Shown here piece by piece: positions 1 through 11,656 of a stretch of 64,000 bases of DNA. The first letter of the stretch is position 1. Each line of letters begins with the position of its first letter. The stretch is from NCBI RefSeq assembly GCF_024139115.2, contig NW_026943245.1:62001-126000 (forward strand), read 5' to 3'. The notes beneath the pieces are model-generated. The model was not told the DNA's origin. It saw only the letters and a list, made by a program, of their open reading frames with translations, and made no database searches. This DNA is from Armigeres subalbatus (taxonomy: Eukaryota > Arthropoda > Insecta > Diptera > Culicidae). Made by a program: the position numbers and the translations under genes.

Positions 1-1704
1 GCTACTCACAGGTTCATTGGCTGGACATTTGTCGCCACTGGAAGTCCCCAGAAGAAAATGGTTGGGGGTGAGGGCTTCTTCATCCGCCGACTCCAGAGGA
101 ATATAAGTGAGTGGGCGTGAGTTGACGAGAGCCTCAGCTTCGAGCAGCACCGTCTCTAGAACTTCATCGTCCGGTGTACGTGGGGCCTCTGCTAGGTTTC
201 CTATAGCTTCCTTTACAGAGGCGCTTCCGAATGAGGCGCTCCCATGCGCTTCCCATGTGTGGGGCGGCAGGTGGTATAAAGCACCATCGAGTTTGAGCGG
301 TTGTAAACGTTGTGGCCAATGCGTTATTCCGTTTCGTTATCTCTTCTTTCTGCAGTTCCTTGCTCGCACCTTGGAAGCATGTTCCGTTATCTGAGTAGAA
401 CTCGACCGGGTACCCGCGACGAGCTACGAAGCGTCGTACTGCCATTATGCAGGATTCAGAAGACAGGCTGTGTACTACCTCCAAATGTATGGCACGAATC
501 GTAAGGCAGGTGAACAGAGCTACCCACCGCTTCACATGGCTCCTTCCCACTTTGACCAATACCGGTCCGAAATAGTCCACCCCAACAAAGCTGAATGGCC
601 GAACGAATGGTTGCAAACGAGCAGCAGGAAGTGGAGCCATTGCGGGAGGACTTGGGGCGGCTTTCTTCACTCGACATATCATGCAGTTTTTCGCGACCTT
701 TTCGACCAAGGCGCGTAGCTTGGAGATCTCGAAGCGTTGTCTCATCTCGTTGACGACGGTTTCGCGATTGGCGTGGCGGAAACGACGATGGTACCAGTCT
801 GTAATTAGGAGGGTGATTATGTGTTGTCGGGGAAGAATCGCAGGGTACTTAGCTTCGGTTGGTGCGAATGTGGCAGCACCAATTCGGCCACGAAGACGTA
901 GTACTCCACGTACGTCTAAAAATGGCCAGTTCTTGTAAATCGGGCTGGATTTAGCTACGCGTCTGTGACGCGCATCAGGTGAACCTTGGGTTTCCGAGAG
1001 GATGGACATTTCTTCCGGAAAGACATCACCTTGTGCTACCCTCCACAGTTCTTCCTCAGCACGTTTCAGCTCGTCTTGGCAGAGAATGCCAAGTTGTGGT
1101 GTAACACCACTTCGTCTACATTTTAGATTGTTGATGAACCGGAGTACAAACGCCATCGTTCGTTGCAGACGGAGCCATTGGCTGAACCGTGAGGGGTCGA
1201 TTAACGATGCAGCCGTAGAATGGGTGTGAATAGTTTTCAGTTCTTCGCTGGTGGTTATTGTTTGCACTTGTTGTGGCCAGGAGTCTTCTGGCTGGTGGAG
1301 GAACGACGGTCCGTCGAACCAAGGAGTGTCTGGCGAAAAATCTGGTCCATTCTTCCACTTAGTGACGAGATCTGCCGTATTTAACCCGGAGGGAACCCAT
1401 CTCCATTCGCGGACATCTGTTGCGGTAAGAATCTCGCCAATCCGAACGGCGACGAATTTATTGTATCGACGATGTTCAGACCGAATCCATGCCAGCATGG
1501 TATTTGAATCGCTCCAGAGGAACCTTCGACGAATAGGGTAAGTGTGATAACTGTGCACTGATTCCAGCATCCGAACTCCCAAGACCGCTGCTTTCAACTC
1601 CAAGCGAGGGACCGATAGTACCTTGAGAGGTGCCACCTTGTTCTTCGAGCAGATCAGCGTTACATGAATTCCGTTCTCCGTTTCGAGGGGGTAATATGCA
1701 ACGC
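1..1704 (-). pseudogene. BEL/Pao pol: RNase H and integrase
   Basis: The long open stretch (164-1636) begins within RNase H, with APLKVLSVPRLELKAA. It continues into the integrase zinc-binding domain (H283 and H288, then C318 and C321 in CMIC) and the catalytic core (VDYFGP at D354; FYSDNGT at D416; a Glu in WERL). A one-base frame change near 225 moves the reading to another frame, which continues to position 1 with a conserved SRPLTY motif. Integrase inserts the reverse-transcribed DNA into the genome. The C-terminal domain is cut by the window edge. Confidence 0.85.
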
Positions 1705-2004
1705 CCTCCTTAGGCCGTGCCCTCCTTAGCCGTGCGGTAAGACGCGCGGCTACAAAGCAAGACCATGCTGAGGGTGGCTGGGTTCGATTCCCGGTGCCGG
1801 TCTAGGCAATTTTCGGATTGGAAATTGTCTCGACTTCCCTGGGCATAAAAGTATCATCGTGTTAGCCTCATGACATACGAATGCAGAAATGGTAACTTGG
1901 CTTAGAAACCTCGCAGTTAATAACTGTGGAAGTGCTTAATGAACACTAAGCTGCGAGGCGGCAATGTCCCAGTGGGGGATGTAATGCCAACGAAGAAGAA
2001 GAAG
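1705..2004 (+). mobile_element. tRNA-derived SINE, Feilai-like, inside BEL pol
   Basis: A Pol III B box (ggttcgattcc) lies about 70 bases from the left end and the element finishes in a short GAA-rich tail at 1991-2004. The 12-bp direct repeat aatatgcaacgc flanks it (1693-1704 and 2005-2016). Insert plus one repeat is 312 bp, and the pol frame is the same on both sides, so the host frame was intact in register when this landed. The body matches my memory of the Feilai SINE of Aedes aegypti; the family name is recall, while the structure is seen directly. It would depend on a LINE for mobility. Confidence 0.85.
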
Positions 2005-2016
2005 AATATGCAACGC

Positions 2017-3961
2017 AAGCATAAGCGGAATCACTAGCGTCGACGAGAACATGGAGCTCTACACCGTCAAAGTTAGTGGGAAATGGAGCACGAAAATAGC
2101 AGCGAGGAATCCGCACAGTGTCCAATTGCGGAAAGTAGTTGGTCCATAGACGCCAACGGGTGTAGAGCTGATCGCTGATTCGTTCATCCTAACCGATTCC
2201 AGATGCCCAAATGTCCTGCATCAATACCTTGCCGTGAACTAGGAAGAAAGACAGGAATCCCAAAGGGATCAAAAGGCTCATGACCACTTTCAGGACTTCG
2301 CGTTTCGTCGGAATGTGATCCTTATCGAGAACAGGCAGTAGATCGTCGCGCATAGCAAAACTGTACGTGAAGACGTCTTCGGCTGTGATCCACTTCATCC
2401 CTAGAACTGATTCGGTAGTTTCTGCACGCATTAGAACAAAATCTTTGGATGAATCTGGTTCGATCTCCCCAGTTCTCCTCAGTACTTCGCCTTCATTCGA
2501 TCGAAAGTTGCGTATTTCGAACCCGCCTCCTGAGTGGACAAGTTTGACTTCGTTTACCACCTGTGCAGCTTCGTCAACTGTCATGAAGCTGTCCAAATAG
2601 TCATCCACATAGTGGTGGTCGATGATTGCCGCCGACGCACGAGGGTACTGGAGTGCGTAATGCTGGGCGTTTGTATTCTTGACGAATTGCGCAGTAGACG
2701 GAGAGCACGTGGAACCAAACATAGTGACTTCAATAGCGTAGATTTGAACCGGCTCCTCAGGCTTGTGGCGATATACAAACATCTGGGTGTTCTTGTCGCT
2801 AGCTTGCAGTTTTATTTGCAAAAACATCTCCCTGGTGTCCCCTGAAACTGCCACAGGAAACAATCGGAAACCACTGAGAACTTTTGGCAGGGGTGTGAGA
2901 AGATCCGGACCTTTTAGCAAGTATGAGTTGAAGGAAACCAACTTTTGCCGCAGCATCCCATATCAACCGAATTTTCGCCGGCTTCTTCGGATTGAACACG
3001 ACGCCTAGAGGTAGAAACCAAGTCCTCCGAGAGTCAATGAAGATCGCTTCTGACTGGCTGACTTTGCGTATATAGCCCTTCCGCTCGAAGTCGCACAACT
3101 GCTCGCTAACTCGCTGCATCAATGCAGGATTTCCTTGCAACTTCTTCTCCAACGCTTTCATTCGGCGAATGGCCATGGGGTACGTATTCGGGAACTGTGG
3201 ATCGTCAACTTTCCACAGGAGGCCAGATTCAAACCCAGTTTTTGTACGCTTTGTTGTATCCGCCAGTATCTTCCACGCTCTTATGTCCTCGTCTGACTCG
3301 ATCGTCTTTCCTGGATTAGTAGTTCCATTTTCTTCCAGAGTGAAATAATCTCGAAGTTGTTCGTTTAGTAGATCATCCACGGTAGGCGCCGCAGCCGTGT
3401 GGAAGTTAACAATCGCTCTCGGCAGCGTCTTTGTTGATGCGCCATATATTGCCCAACCTAATCGGCACTTAGCTGCTATAGGATCAAACGGTCTTCCCTC
3501 ACGTAACCGCTGTGGAACACCGAGACGCAGATTATCTAGTCCGATTAGGAGCTTTGGTCGCACTAGATCGTAATCTTCAATTGGAAGTCCTCTCAGATGC
3601 GGGAAGCGCGATGCCATCTCCTTGTAATTAAAACGCTGCGTAGGTAGAAGAAGACAACTAACGGTCCGCGCATTACGCAACTCGTGGCGAACTCTGCTGT
3701 GTTTCCCCGCTACTTCCAGATTAACTTCTTCAGACCTTTGTTCGTTGCGTTTGACGTTCCCTGTCCACTGAAGAGTGAGAGGCTTTCTTGGGCCAGAAAC
3801 ACCAAGTTCCAAGAACTCTCGTCCACGAATGCAAACACAGTTAGACTTTTCCTATTTCCATGGAGCACAACTGGCAAAATTCGGAAAAGCGTATTCCCAG
3901 CGTCAGCAGCTTGTATACCCGACGATACATTCACCGAGTGTGGCGAGGTTGTTGGAGGGGT
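2017..3961 (-). pseudogene. BEL/Pao pol: protease remnant and reverse transcriptase
   Basis: After the gag stop the frame continues into an aspartic-protease-like strand with VDES at the active-site position, then a deletion and frame change near 3770 remove the rest of the protease. The reverse transcriptase follows (3812 to about 2945, then shifted to 2956-2189). It has PKKPAKIRLIWDAAAK early and the catalytic YVDD at about 2600-2611, both usual for BEL/Pao. A stop at 2189-2191 replaces the tryptophan normally found before an acidic residue there. The frame then runs on into the RNase H domain, where the SINE lies. Confidence 0.85.
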
Positions 3962-6086
3962 TTAAGAATGAAGAAGAGTGTGGTGTTTTAGTCGACATCC
4001 ATCGAATTCGCATCCTTTCCATGATTTGCATGGCCATTTGCCATGATTGTTGAGACATGTTCGGCAAAGACCTCGATTCTGAACTTGTTTCCACCGCTCA
4101 TCCAAGTCAAGCTTCTTGAACTTGAAGCAATCAGCCACTCTGTGGCCCTCGCTTTCACAAACTGCACACACCTTCGCTGGCTTGCGTGCATCTCCGGTAA
4201 CTGGTTTGTGGAATGAAGTTGCTTCAGTAGAGTGGGCTTGGATTCTAGCCTTTTCCCTTGGTCGCTGCTGCTTCTCCGCCTTTATTCCTCTGGAAAGTCC
4301 TGGGAGCTCAAAACTGACCTCACTAGCTGCGCTAACTAGCTTAGCCATGAAGTCGCCGAAGGTTGACACCGTAGCTCGCATTTGTTGGCCCTTGAAAGTG
4401 GCCCAGTCCATTCTCATCGGCCCCGGCAGCTTCTCGACCAATTCTTGCATGAGTTTTGGGGTTAGCTAAATGCTCTTCCTGGCCCGCCGCCTGAAGGTGG
4501 TCCACGAAGTTCTGCACTGCCAGCCCGAATTCCAGAATGGATTCCGGACGATCATGTTTGGGTCCAGGCGTTTGGCGGATCTTCTCGTGTAGCGAACGAA
4601 TCAGCAGCTCTGGGCGACCATAGAGCGTGCGAAGGGTGCTAATGACTTGTGGTACGTTAGCGGGAAGTAACAGTCTGCTGCGAACTGCTTCTCGTGCGTG
4701 TCCTGTGAGGCATCGTTGCAGACGTACAAGGTTTTCGGAGTTTGAGTATTCACACGCTACTGTTGACTGCTCTAGGCTGCTAATAAACATCGGCCAGTCC
4801 GCCGGATTCCCACTGAATGTCGGCAGATCCTTGCCTACGACTTGCCTTGCGGCTATTTGTTGCGAGTTAAGAGCCCCTGGTGCCTCATTCCGCGTCCATA
4901 GATGGGAATTCTGTGACCTATCTGGACCTTTCGATGATGGTTTTTGATGTTCCGATTCCAAACGACCTTCATTTGCAGGAACGAAGGAACGATGACTCGC
5001 CGGCTGGGGATTTGCTATTTCGCCATACCGGATGGGGGTACTGGAAGTTGGTTCTGGCTGATAACAACTCTGGTGGACATTTGCATCTATATACTAAGCT
5101 GGAGCGTTTGACCGATGAATTGCCGGAGGACACGAGTATACTGACGCGGGGAATGCTTGAAATTTCCTTGACGACGTCGTGAACTGTTGGAAGGGCTCAC
5201 GGATGGTAGCCGATCGTACGGGCTGGCACTGGATTCCGTAATTCGTTGAGCGAGAATTGGGCTCCAGAATGTCCTTTGCGACCGTTGAGTCGGTGGGATG
5301 TATGGGGTGAACATAATTTGCAGCTGTTTGAACTTGTGATACAGATGTTTTCGATACGAATGCCCTGTTGGAAGGAACATCGATGGTTATTGGCCTGACA
5401 TTTTTGGGGGCCGGAGGAACCAATTCAGCTGGGACATCGTTCCGATTACCCAGTGTTTCCCAACCGGTCTTCCCATGTGCAGAGTGGGCCACCAACCAGT
5501 CCGAGACCTTTTCTCTAGATCTTCTACTCGACTCTATCACACTACCACGTTCGGAAATCTGCAACATCAACTCGTTTCTCTTCTCTAACGACTCTCGGCG
5601 AATCGTTTGCTGTTTTAACAGACGCGCTTTATCTGCTTCCAGCTTGTGCTGTCGAAGGATTGATTCTTCATCCTTCAGCTTCCGTTCCTCCTCCAACTGG
5701 CGTTTCTTTTCTTCTAATTTCCTTTCGGCTTCTTCCTGTTCAAGCTTTCTGAAGGCTTCTTCTTCTTCCAGCTCAATCCTTTTCAGCATCGCTTCTTCCT
5801 TGATCAAGGCTATTCGGGCTCTAACAACCGACGATCGACTACTCCCACTTTGGATCGACGCTTCCTTCTCGAAAGTATTCACGCCTGGTCTGCCTTCCGG
5901 CGCTTTAGCTGACGGTACTCGTTTGGTTCGAGACCGCAATCGAGAAGAGATCGTAGAACCAGCAGCATTGCTTTCTCGACACTGTCCACAGATCCGTCCA
6001 TTCTTGCTACCCACGTACAAAAAATCTTTTAGAATGTTTTTTTTTTTTTTTTTTTGTGAACACCTTAGAGTGTGGGATCTTATCAC
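3962..6086 (-). pseudogene. BEL/Pao gag, coiled coil plus zinc knuckle
   Basis: The N-terminal part (5094-6086) holds a long charged Glu/Lys/Arg-rich segment (5590-5830) that should form a coiled coil. After an in-frame stop at 5094-5096 the same frame continues into a Pao-type gag segment with the family-like motif LPTFSGNPADWPMF (4961 downward). A frame change near 4450 leads to a C-X2-C-X4-H-X4-C zinc knuckle (CAVCESEGHRVADC) and a second Cys/His cluster ending HHTLLH just before a stop at 3962. These domains bind RNA and build the particle. The true start codon is uncertain because the first residues come from an A run. Confidence 0.8.
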
Positions 6087-6897
6087 CCTCTGGGATCTGG
6101 CTATGCTTCACACTTTGGCTACAAATTCAATATAAATGTGTTTACTGATGCCTGTTTAAATTAATATCATTACTCACATTTCTGTGCAAACCACAATGCA
6201 AAGTTTCCTGATTTGTCTCCGAGCTATCATCTATAGATCGGGTGTAAAATCTACATAGGTCTGCAATCAATTTAGGTTAATTTTAATATATCATAATTGC
6301 ATGTTTTCTACCTAAGTATTTGTTTCGTTCGTTACCTGTATGCAGTTATTGGCACTTTAGTCTTAGGAATATGAGTAGCACAATAGTTTTAAGTATACGT
6401 TTAAGATAGAAATTAACTTATTCTAACAACTCTTAATGCAGCATGAGGAACAATTTATTGTTGTTTTGTTCATCACCTATTCCATCCTTCTTTTCGCTGG
6501 TGGTCAGTGTATCGCTGTATTGGTCAACGATTGAGTGACCATAATGATGACCGCAGCACAAATTCGCCACAGTGGATGATTGGCAGGGGGGTGACGTGAC
6601 AAATATTTTAAAAATCTGAAGGCACCTTTCTAATTTTATCAAAGCAAGTTCTTGGAGAGGGATCAATTTCTCCCGAAAATTTAAAAAGTCGATTTTTGAC
6701 AGCACTTCAAAAAATCGATTGTGTATCAATAACAACAATAATTTAAGGACTGTCATACATCAGTAAAGTTAAAAACTATATTTCTTAGAGAGTCTGTGTG
6801 GAAATCGCGTATGTTTATTTATTTTTGGCTGTGATACATCGAAAATCAGAAAAGGGGATCAAGTCTACCCAGTCTCCCCTATTGTTTTCATCGATCG
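6087..6897. other. AT-rich stretch, no gene recognised
   Basis: This follows the BEL/Pao leader and may include its 5' untranslated region or LTR, but I found no matching second LTR in the window and no clear TG...CA boundary. There is no convincing reading frame. Confidence 0.4.
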
Positions 6898-7260
6898 AAC
6901 TACACGCTATACACGGCATACCGTTTACCAAAACGAACCCTGCCACACTCCCTACCCCATATATCCAACATCCCAGTGATCTCTCGTGGAAGTTCAGATG
7001 ACTCGTCGGCTTCTATCAAAGCGAGTATCATGTCAACAATTTCCAACCTATTCCCTAATTGACCTGCATTCGGACACGGCCGGCACTGGTATTGCTTATT
7101 TTTACATCACCAGTTCTTACACATTAAAGATGATGTTAGTACCAAACTTCATCTGTCGGTTCTCTGTGTAATTACAGCTGACCTGGCAATAACGGAGTAG
7201 CAACCGTGGGCGGTCAATCATGCTCATGCTCTATAGCAAGAGATTGAAGGTGTTATCGTA
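6898..7260 (+). repeat. Dispersed mosquito repeat, copy 1
   Basis: Bases 6898-7034 are about 85-90% identical by eye to 9248-9382. The right part carries cggagtagcaacc and catgctcatgc. Similar words occur in the copies at 34440-34796, 58840-59060 (reverse strand) and 61636-61800. There is no coding capacity. Several members of this loosely defined family end in pentamer tandem repeats. Confidence 0.65.
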
Positions 7261-7897
7261 TCCTATGGATATGATCCACTTATCAGAACATGTGTTGTTG
7301 TGGTTTGGCGTGTCATTCGGTGTATAATGCATTAGGGCGAGAATTGGTGTTATAATCACGACTGGTACATCAACCCTAATATCAGTAAAAAAAACGCAAC
7401 TCTGAACTGAGTGTCGGATCGTACTTCAAGGCTAAGCAAATTTATCCAATTTCAAGAAAAATGCAATTCATTATCTCCTATCCTAGCTAGTTATATAAAA
7501 ATCAGTAACATACTTGAATTGGTTCTAATAATAAACTACCCGAAAGTTTGAGACACATTTCATCACGAAAATTACAGCATTGCATGAACACTAGAATACT
7601 AGTCATTATTTTCTATGCTTAAACGATTATTTGCATGAATGTTTTGTATTTCAACATCAGATTTAATCCAAAGGTAACCCAATAAACCCAATATATTGAA
7701 ATTGATTGACAGATAGTCAAGGTAGTAGTGAAAAATATGCGAAGTTCACAAATTTCAAGATCATTAGCACAAGATGCACATGTATTAATGAGAACAAAAT
7801 GAGAACTATTAAAAAAAAACAAGTGTAATAGAAACCGAAAATCGTTGTCAGTAAAAGTGGTACATGTACATTTACAAAAATCATTCAAAATGACAGT
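7261..7897. other. No recognised feature
   Basis: AT-rich DNA without a supported frame, RNA gene or clear repeat structure. Confidence 0.4.
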
Positions 7898-8069
7898 ACA
7901 CCCAACATTTTTTTTACACGGTTGGTTTTCTTTAATTTCCCGGTTAACCCGATCTTTCACAGCTTTTCAAATACCACTTGAATTTTCGGATTTTTCGTAA
8001 TTTTTTTCATAGGGTTAACGCTAAAGGTCTTAATCGACTAAAATCCACCCGTGTAAAGAAAACTGGGTA
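7898..8069. mobile_element. MITE of about 170 bp
   Basis: The left end reads acaccca-(N)-ttttttacacggttgg and the right end, reverse complemented, reads atacccagttttctttacacgggtgg, giving imperfect terminal inverted repeats of about 30 bp. There is no coding capacity, so it would need a transposase supplied elsewhere. A second copy lies in the opposite orientation at 37904-38055. Confidence 0.7.
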
Positions 8070-9247
8070 TCTTGAAATTCATAATAGGGTTAAAATCTAT
8101 TGCGGAAACATCCATGGTGCCAAATTTTCTTTTAAATAAGCTGTTTTTAGTGTGTAGAGTTGTACAAGTACCATTTTTCTGGAAACAAAATGACCATTGT
8201 GATATACGGGATGATTCCCGAGTGCCGGAAAACTTCCAATGCTGGACACTTGTTAAAAATACACTTTCAGAGGTCCATTCACCCTGCATTCACCATTCAA
8301 CGTAGTACAAAGAAAGCTTTGAAAAGTCATTTACCTGCATGGAATATCAGATGCGCATGCTGTTAAATTCGTATAAAATTTTTGTTTCACCTTGCCTTAA
8401 ACTTTTGAATCATCAATCTTAAAATTAATCGAAAGCATTTTTCTTATGTGGAGATGGTCAAAATGAACCATATTTTAAATAACGATCATGATTTGTTAGA
8501 TATATAATGAAACTGTGGTGCAAAATCAATTTCTGTATCCGGTAGCTGTCCCCGGGTTCGGACAGTGAGATTTTTCATGTGATCAAATAGTCATTCTTTA
8601 CATCTGTTTTGTTAAACTTACTTCAATTCAATTGTTTCTTCTTGCTAAGGTATCAGAAAGTCACAGAAATAATCAGAAACAAAAATTGAGGATGTCGTTG
8701 AAAGAGGTGGGGATTTAGAGTAGGGTGTAAAAAATTTTGCTGGAGAGTCAAATAAGCTCTATTAACACATTTTATTATCTACAACTTAAAGCAAATGAAA
8801 AATATTACTATTTTAAATGATGTCTTTACTCATGTAACAGAAACTTGGTCATATTTGAACATGATGCAATAGTGTCCGCTACTTGAGGACACCAAAATTC
8901 ATCCTCAAAATACACCGTCGATGCACTTGTTAAAATGATAAAATAATTAAATATAGTTTGGTATGGTATACAAGTAAACATAATCCAAATGAAAAGAGAG
9001 TTTTTCGTTAAATGGCTTATGCGTCCGGCACTGGGGGATCACCAGAAATTAAAATATGCATATCTCCAGATTTATTTGTCAAAACTCACTTTTTCGTAAT
9101 TCCTTTACTAGATCTTTGCAAAGACCGTATTTTTTCTGCATTGAGCGGTTGAGTAAGTTAATCAGAACATTTAGTTCGTATGCAGTTGTGTAGTGCGGCC
9201 GATAATTAAAATAATAAGCGTTCGTTCGATTGTTTGTGTTTTGAATC
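8070..9247. other. No recognised feature
   Basis: AT-rich intergenic DNA with only short spurious frames. I see no tRNA-like fold, coding motif or large inverted repeat. Confidence 0.4.
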
Positions 9248-9385
9248 AAACTACACACTATACACGGCAGACCGTTTACCAAAACGAACTATGTCACATT
9301 CCCTACCCCATCTATCCAACATCCCAGTGATTTCTCGTGGAAGTGCAGATGACTCGTCGGCTGCTATTAAAGCGAGTATCACGAG
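9248..9385 (+). repeat. Dispersed mosquito repeat, copy 2 (partial)
   Basis: Closely matches 6898-7034, including the shared words acacggca-accgtttacc and atccaacatcccagtgat. It ends abruptly where the purine-rich heptamer array begins. Confidence 0.7.
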
Positions 9386-9389
9386 GTCC

Positions 9390-10140
9390 ATTGTAATTAA
9401 AAAAGTGAAAAACGAAGGGTGAGAAGTAATAAATGAGAAATTTGAAGAAAAAATCAAAAGTGAGAAATAAGTAACTCCTTTTAAGTACTTACTTCTCACT
9501 TTCACACAGAAGTAAGATGTGGGAAGTAAGAAGTAAAAATAAAGAATTGAAAAGTGAAAGGCGGTAAGTTAGCTTTCTTCTTCCTCATTCTCTCTTCCTT
9601 CTATTTTTTTTTCTATTTCCCTTTCTCTTCTCTTCTTTCTTCCCTCTTCTTCATACTTCCTTCCACTTTCTTCCTTCTATCCTCGTAAGAAAGAAGTAAG
9701 AAGTGAAAAGAAAGAAGTGAGAAGGGAAAAGAATGAAGTGAGAAGCGAAAAGAAAGAAGTGAGAAGTGGGAATTGAGAATTGAAAAGTGAGTAATGAGTA
9801 GTAATTAATGAGAAGAGAGAAGTGAAAATTGATAAATGAGAAATACGAGGCGAGGTGTGAGAAATGAAAAATGAGAGTGGGAAGTGAAAAGTGAAAAGAA
9901 AAAAGTGAGAAGTAAGAAATGAGATGTGAGAAGTAAGAAGTGAAAAGTATGAAGTGAGAAGTGAGATTTGAGATAAGAAAAGTGAGAAGTGCTAAGTGAT
10001 AAGTAAGTAGTGAGGAGTAAGAGGTGAGAGGTGAGATGTGAAAGGGAAGAAGCGAGAAGTAAGAAATGAGAAGTGAGAAGTGAGAACTGAGGACCGAGGA
10101 GTGAGAAGTGGATTGTGGACTGGTGAGAAGTGAGATGTCT
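9390..10140. repeat. Degenerate heptamer array, AAGTGAG type
   Basis: On the plus strand the unit is AAGTGAG / GTGAGAA (7 bp) with many variants. It is interrupted at about 9570-9690 by a CTTC-rich stretch. A 7-bp unit without stop codons gives long meaningless open frames, which explains the open reading here. The pyrimidine array that follows and the next LINE A end are adjacent. Confidence 0.85.
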
Positions 10141-10555
10141 ATTTTCCTTCATTCTTCTTTTTGCTCTCTTTTTCCTTTTTCTTTCTTCTTATTTTAACTA
10201 TTTCCCTCTTTATTCTTCCTTATATTTCTTCATACTTTCTACCTTCTCCACTTGTCCTTTCCCCTTATTTCTTCTCCTTTTTTCTCTCTTCCTCCTACTT
10301 TTTATTGTTTTCATCCTTCTTTCTCCTTTCGTTTTCCTTATTCCTACATTCTCCTTCCTGTTTCGTTATTCCTTCGTCCTTTTTACTTTTTCCTATTTCT
10401 TTATTCTACTTCCTTAGTCTTTCTTTTGTCTAACTCCTTCCTTCTTCCTTCGTCTGTTTTTGCTTTTCTCGTATAATTCTTCTTCCTTCCCATGTATTTT
10501 TCCATCTTTCTTATTTCTTCTTCATGCTTTATATATTTCCACTGACTTTTGCTCA
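10141..10555. repeat. Pyrimidine-rich TTCTTCC-type low-complexity tract
   Basis: About 400 bp of almost pure C/T on the plus strand with loose TTCTTCC/TTTCC periodicity. It leads directly to the 3' end of LINE A at about 10567. Open frames here are composed of Phe, Leu and Ser only and are not genes. Confidence 0.85.
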
Positions 10556-10566
10556 GCATCTCAATC

Positions 10567-11656
10567 CTCACATTATTATTTATTTATTCAGACTAAGGCC
10601 GAATTGGCTTGTGCGGTATATAAAAGTCTTCTTCATTTGGCTCGGTCCATGGCTACACGACGCCAACCACGCAGTCTACGGAGGGTCCGCAAGTCATTTT
10701 CCACTTGATCGATCCACCTTGCCCGCTGCGCACCTTGCTTTCTTGTGCCCGTTTGATCGTTGTCGAGAATCATTTTAACCAGGTTACTGTCCCACATTTT
10801 GGCTACCCAGCAGCTTATGCAACTCTTGGTTCATTCGCCTCCTCCACGTACCGTCCGCCATCTGAACCCCACCATAGATGGTACGCAGCACTTTCCTTTC
10901 GAAAACTCCAAGTGCGCGTTGGTCCTCCACGAGCATCGTCCAGGTCTCGTGTCCGTAGAGGACTACCGGTCTAATAAGGGTTTTGTAGATTGTCAGTTTG
11001 TTACGGCGGCGAACTCTATTCGATTCGATTCGATTCCGCAAGACGCTCCATCCAAAGTACGTACGATTTCCAGCCACTATGCGTCTCCGAATTTCTCTGC
11101 AGGTATCATTTTCGCCAGTAACTAGTGAGCCCAAGTGCACAAATTCTTCTACCACCTCGATTTCGTCACCACCGATGCAAACTCAAGGTAGGTGGCACAC
11201 ATTGTCTTCTCTTGAACCCCTTCCTATCATGTACTTCGTCTTCGACGTGTTGATGACTAGTGCGATCAGCTTGGCTTCCCTCTTCAGTTTGATGTAGGCT
11301 TCCTCCATCTTCTTAAAGTTACGTGCCATAATATCTATGTCGTCGTCGAAGCCAAATAGCTGGACGGACTTATTGAAAATTGTATCACTCGTGTTAATCC
11401 CAGCTCTTCGTATTACCCCTCCCAAAGCGATGTTGAATAGCAGACACAAAAGATTGTAACCTTGCCATAACCCTCTGCGCATTTCGAAGGGACTCGAGAA
11501 TGCCCCTGAAACTCGAACTACGCACATCACCCGATCCATCGTCGCAATCAACCGTATCAGTTTATCCGGAAATTCGTTTTCGTGCATTAGCTGCCGTCGT
11601 CGATAAATAGATGATGTGTGGGCACGTTGTATTCGCGGCATTGCTGCAATACCTGA
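10567..11656 (-). pseudogene. LINE A, C-terminal reverse transcriptase and 3' end
   Basis: The minus strand encodes the back half of a non-LTR reverse transcriptase: LFNIAL, a polymerase box in which the expected A/F-ADD has become FGFDDDI, then the thumb and the C-terminal motif YGHETWTMLVEDQRALGVFE. The 3' end is a short AATA-type tail (10567 onward). Same-family tails occur at 49134-49722 (minus) and 28244-28520 (plus). The upstream half of the same element lies at 17742-19640; the halves join in frame across a 4-bp repeat, ctga. The clade is uncertain; I compare it loosely with RTE-type LINEs. Confidence 0.8.

Larger units (their letters stand above)
1..6086 (-). mobile_element. BEL/Pao LTR retrotransposon, degenerate and partial
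   Basis: Reading right to left on the minus strand, the order is a coiled-coil gag leader, a Pao-type gag domain, a zinc knuckle, a protease remnant, reverse transcriptase with YVDD, RNase H and integrase. This is BEL/Pao gene order. The integrase end runs off the left edge of the window, so the 3' LTR is not seen. I could not recognise a 5' LTR to the right of gag; a T run near 6040-6057 sits at the start of the readable frame. Visible damage: in-frame stops at about 5094, 3962 and 2189, frame changes near 4450, 3770 (with loss of sequence), 2945 and 225, and a SINE insertion at 1705-2004. The copy cannot be autonomous. Confidence 0.9.

Noticed and set aside
1735..1810. Possible tRNA gene
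   Set aside because: The B box and surrounding sequence belong to a SINE with a target duplication and GAA tail; there is no proper acceptor stem.
5368..6135. 255-codon open frame on the plus strand
   Set aside because: Antisense shadow of the BEL/Pao gag coiled-coil region: Ser-rich because the sense strand is Glu/Lys-rich.
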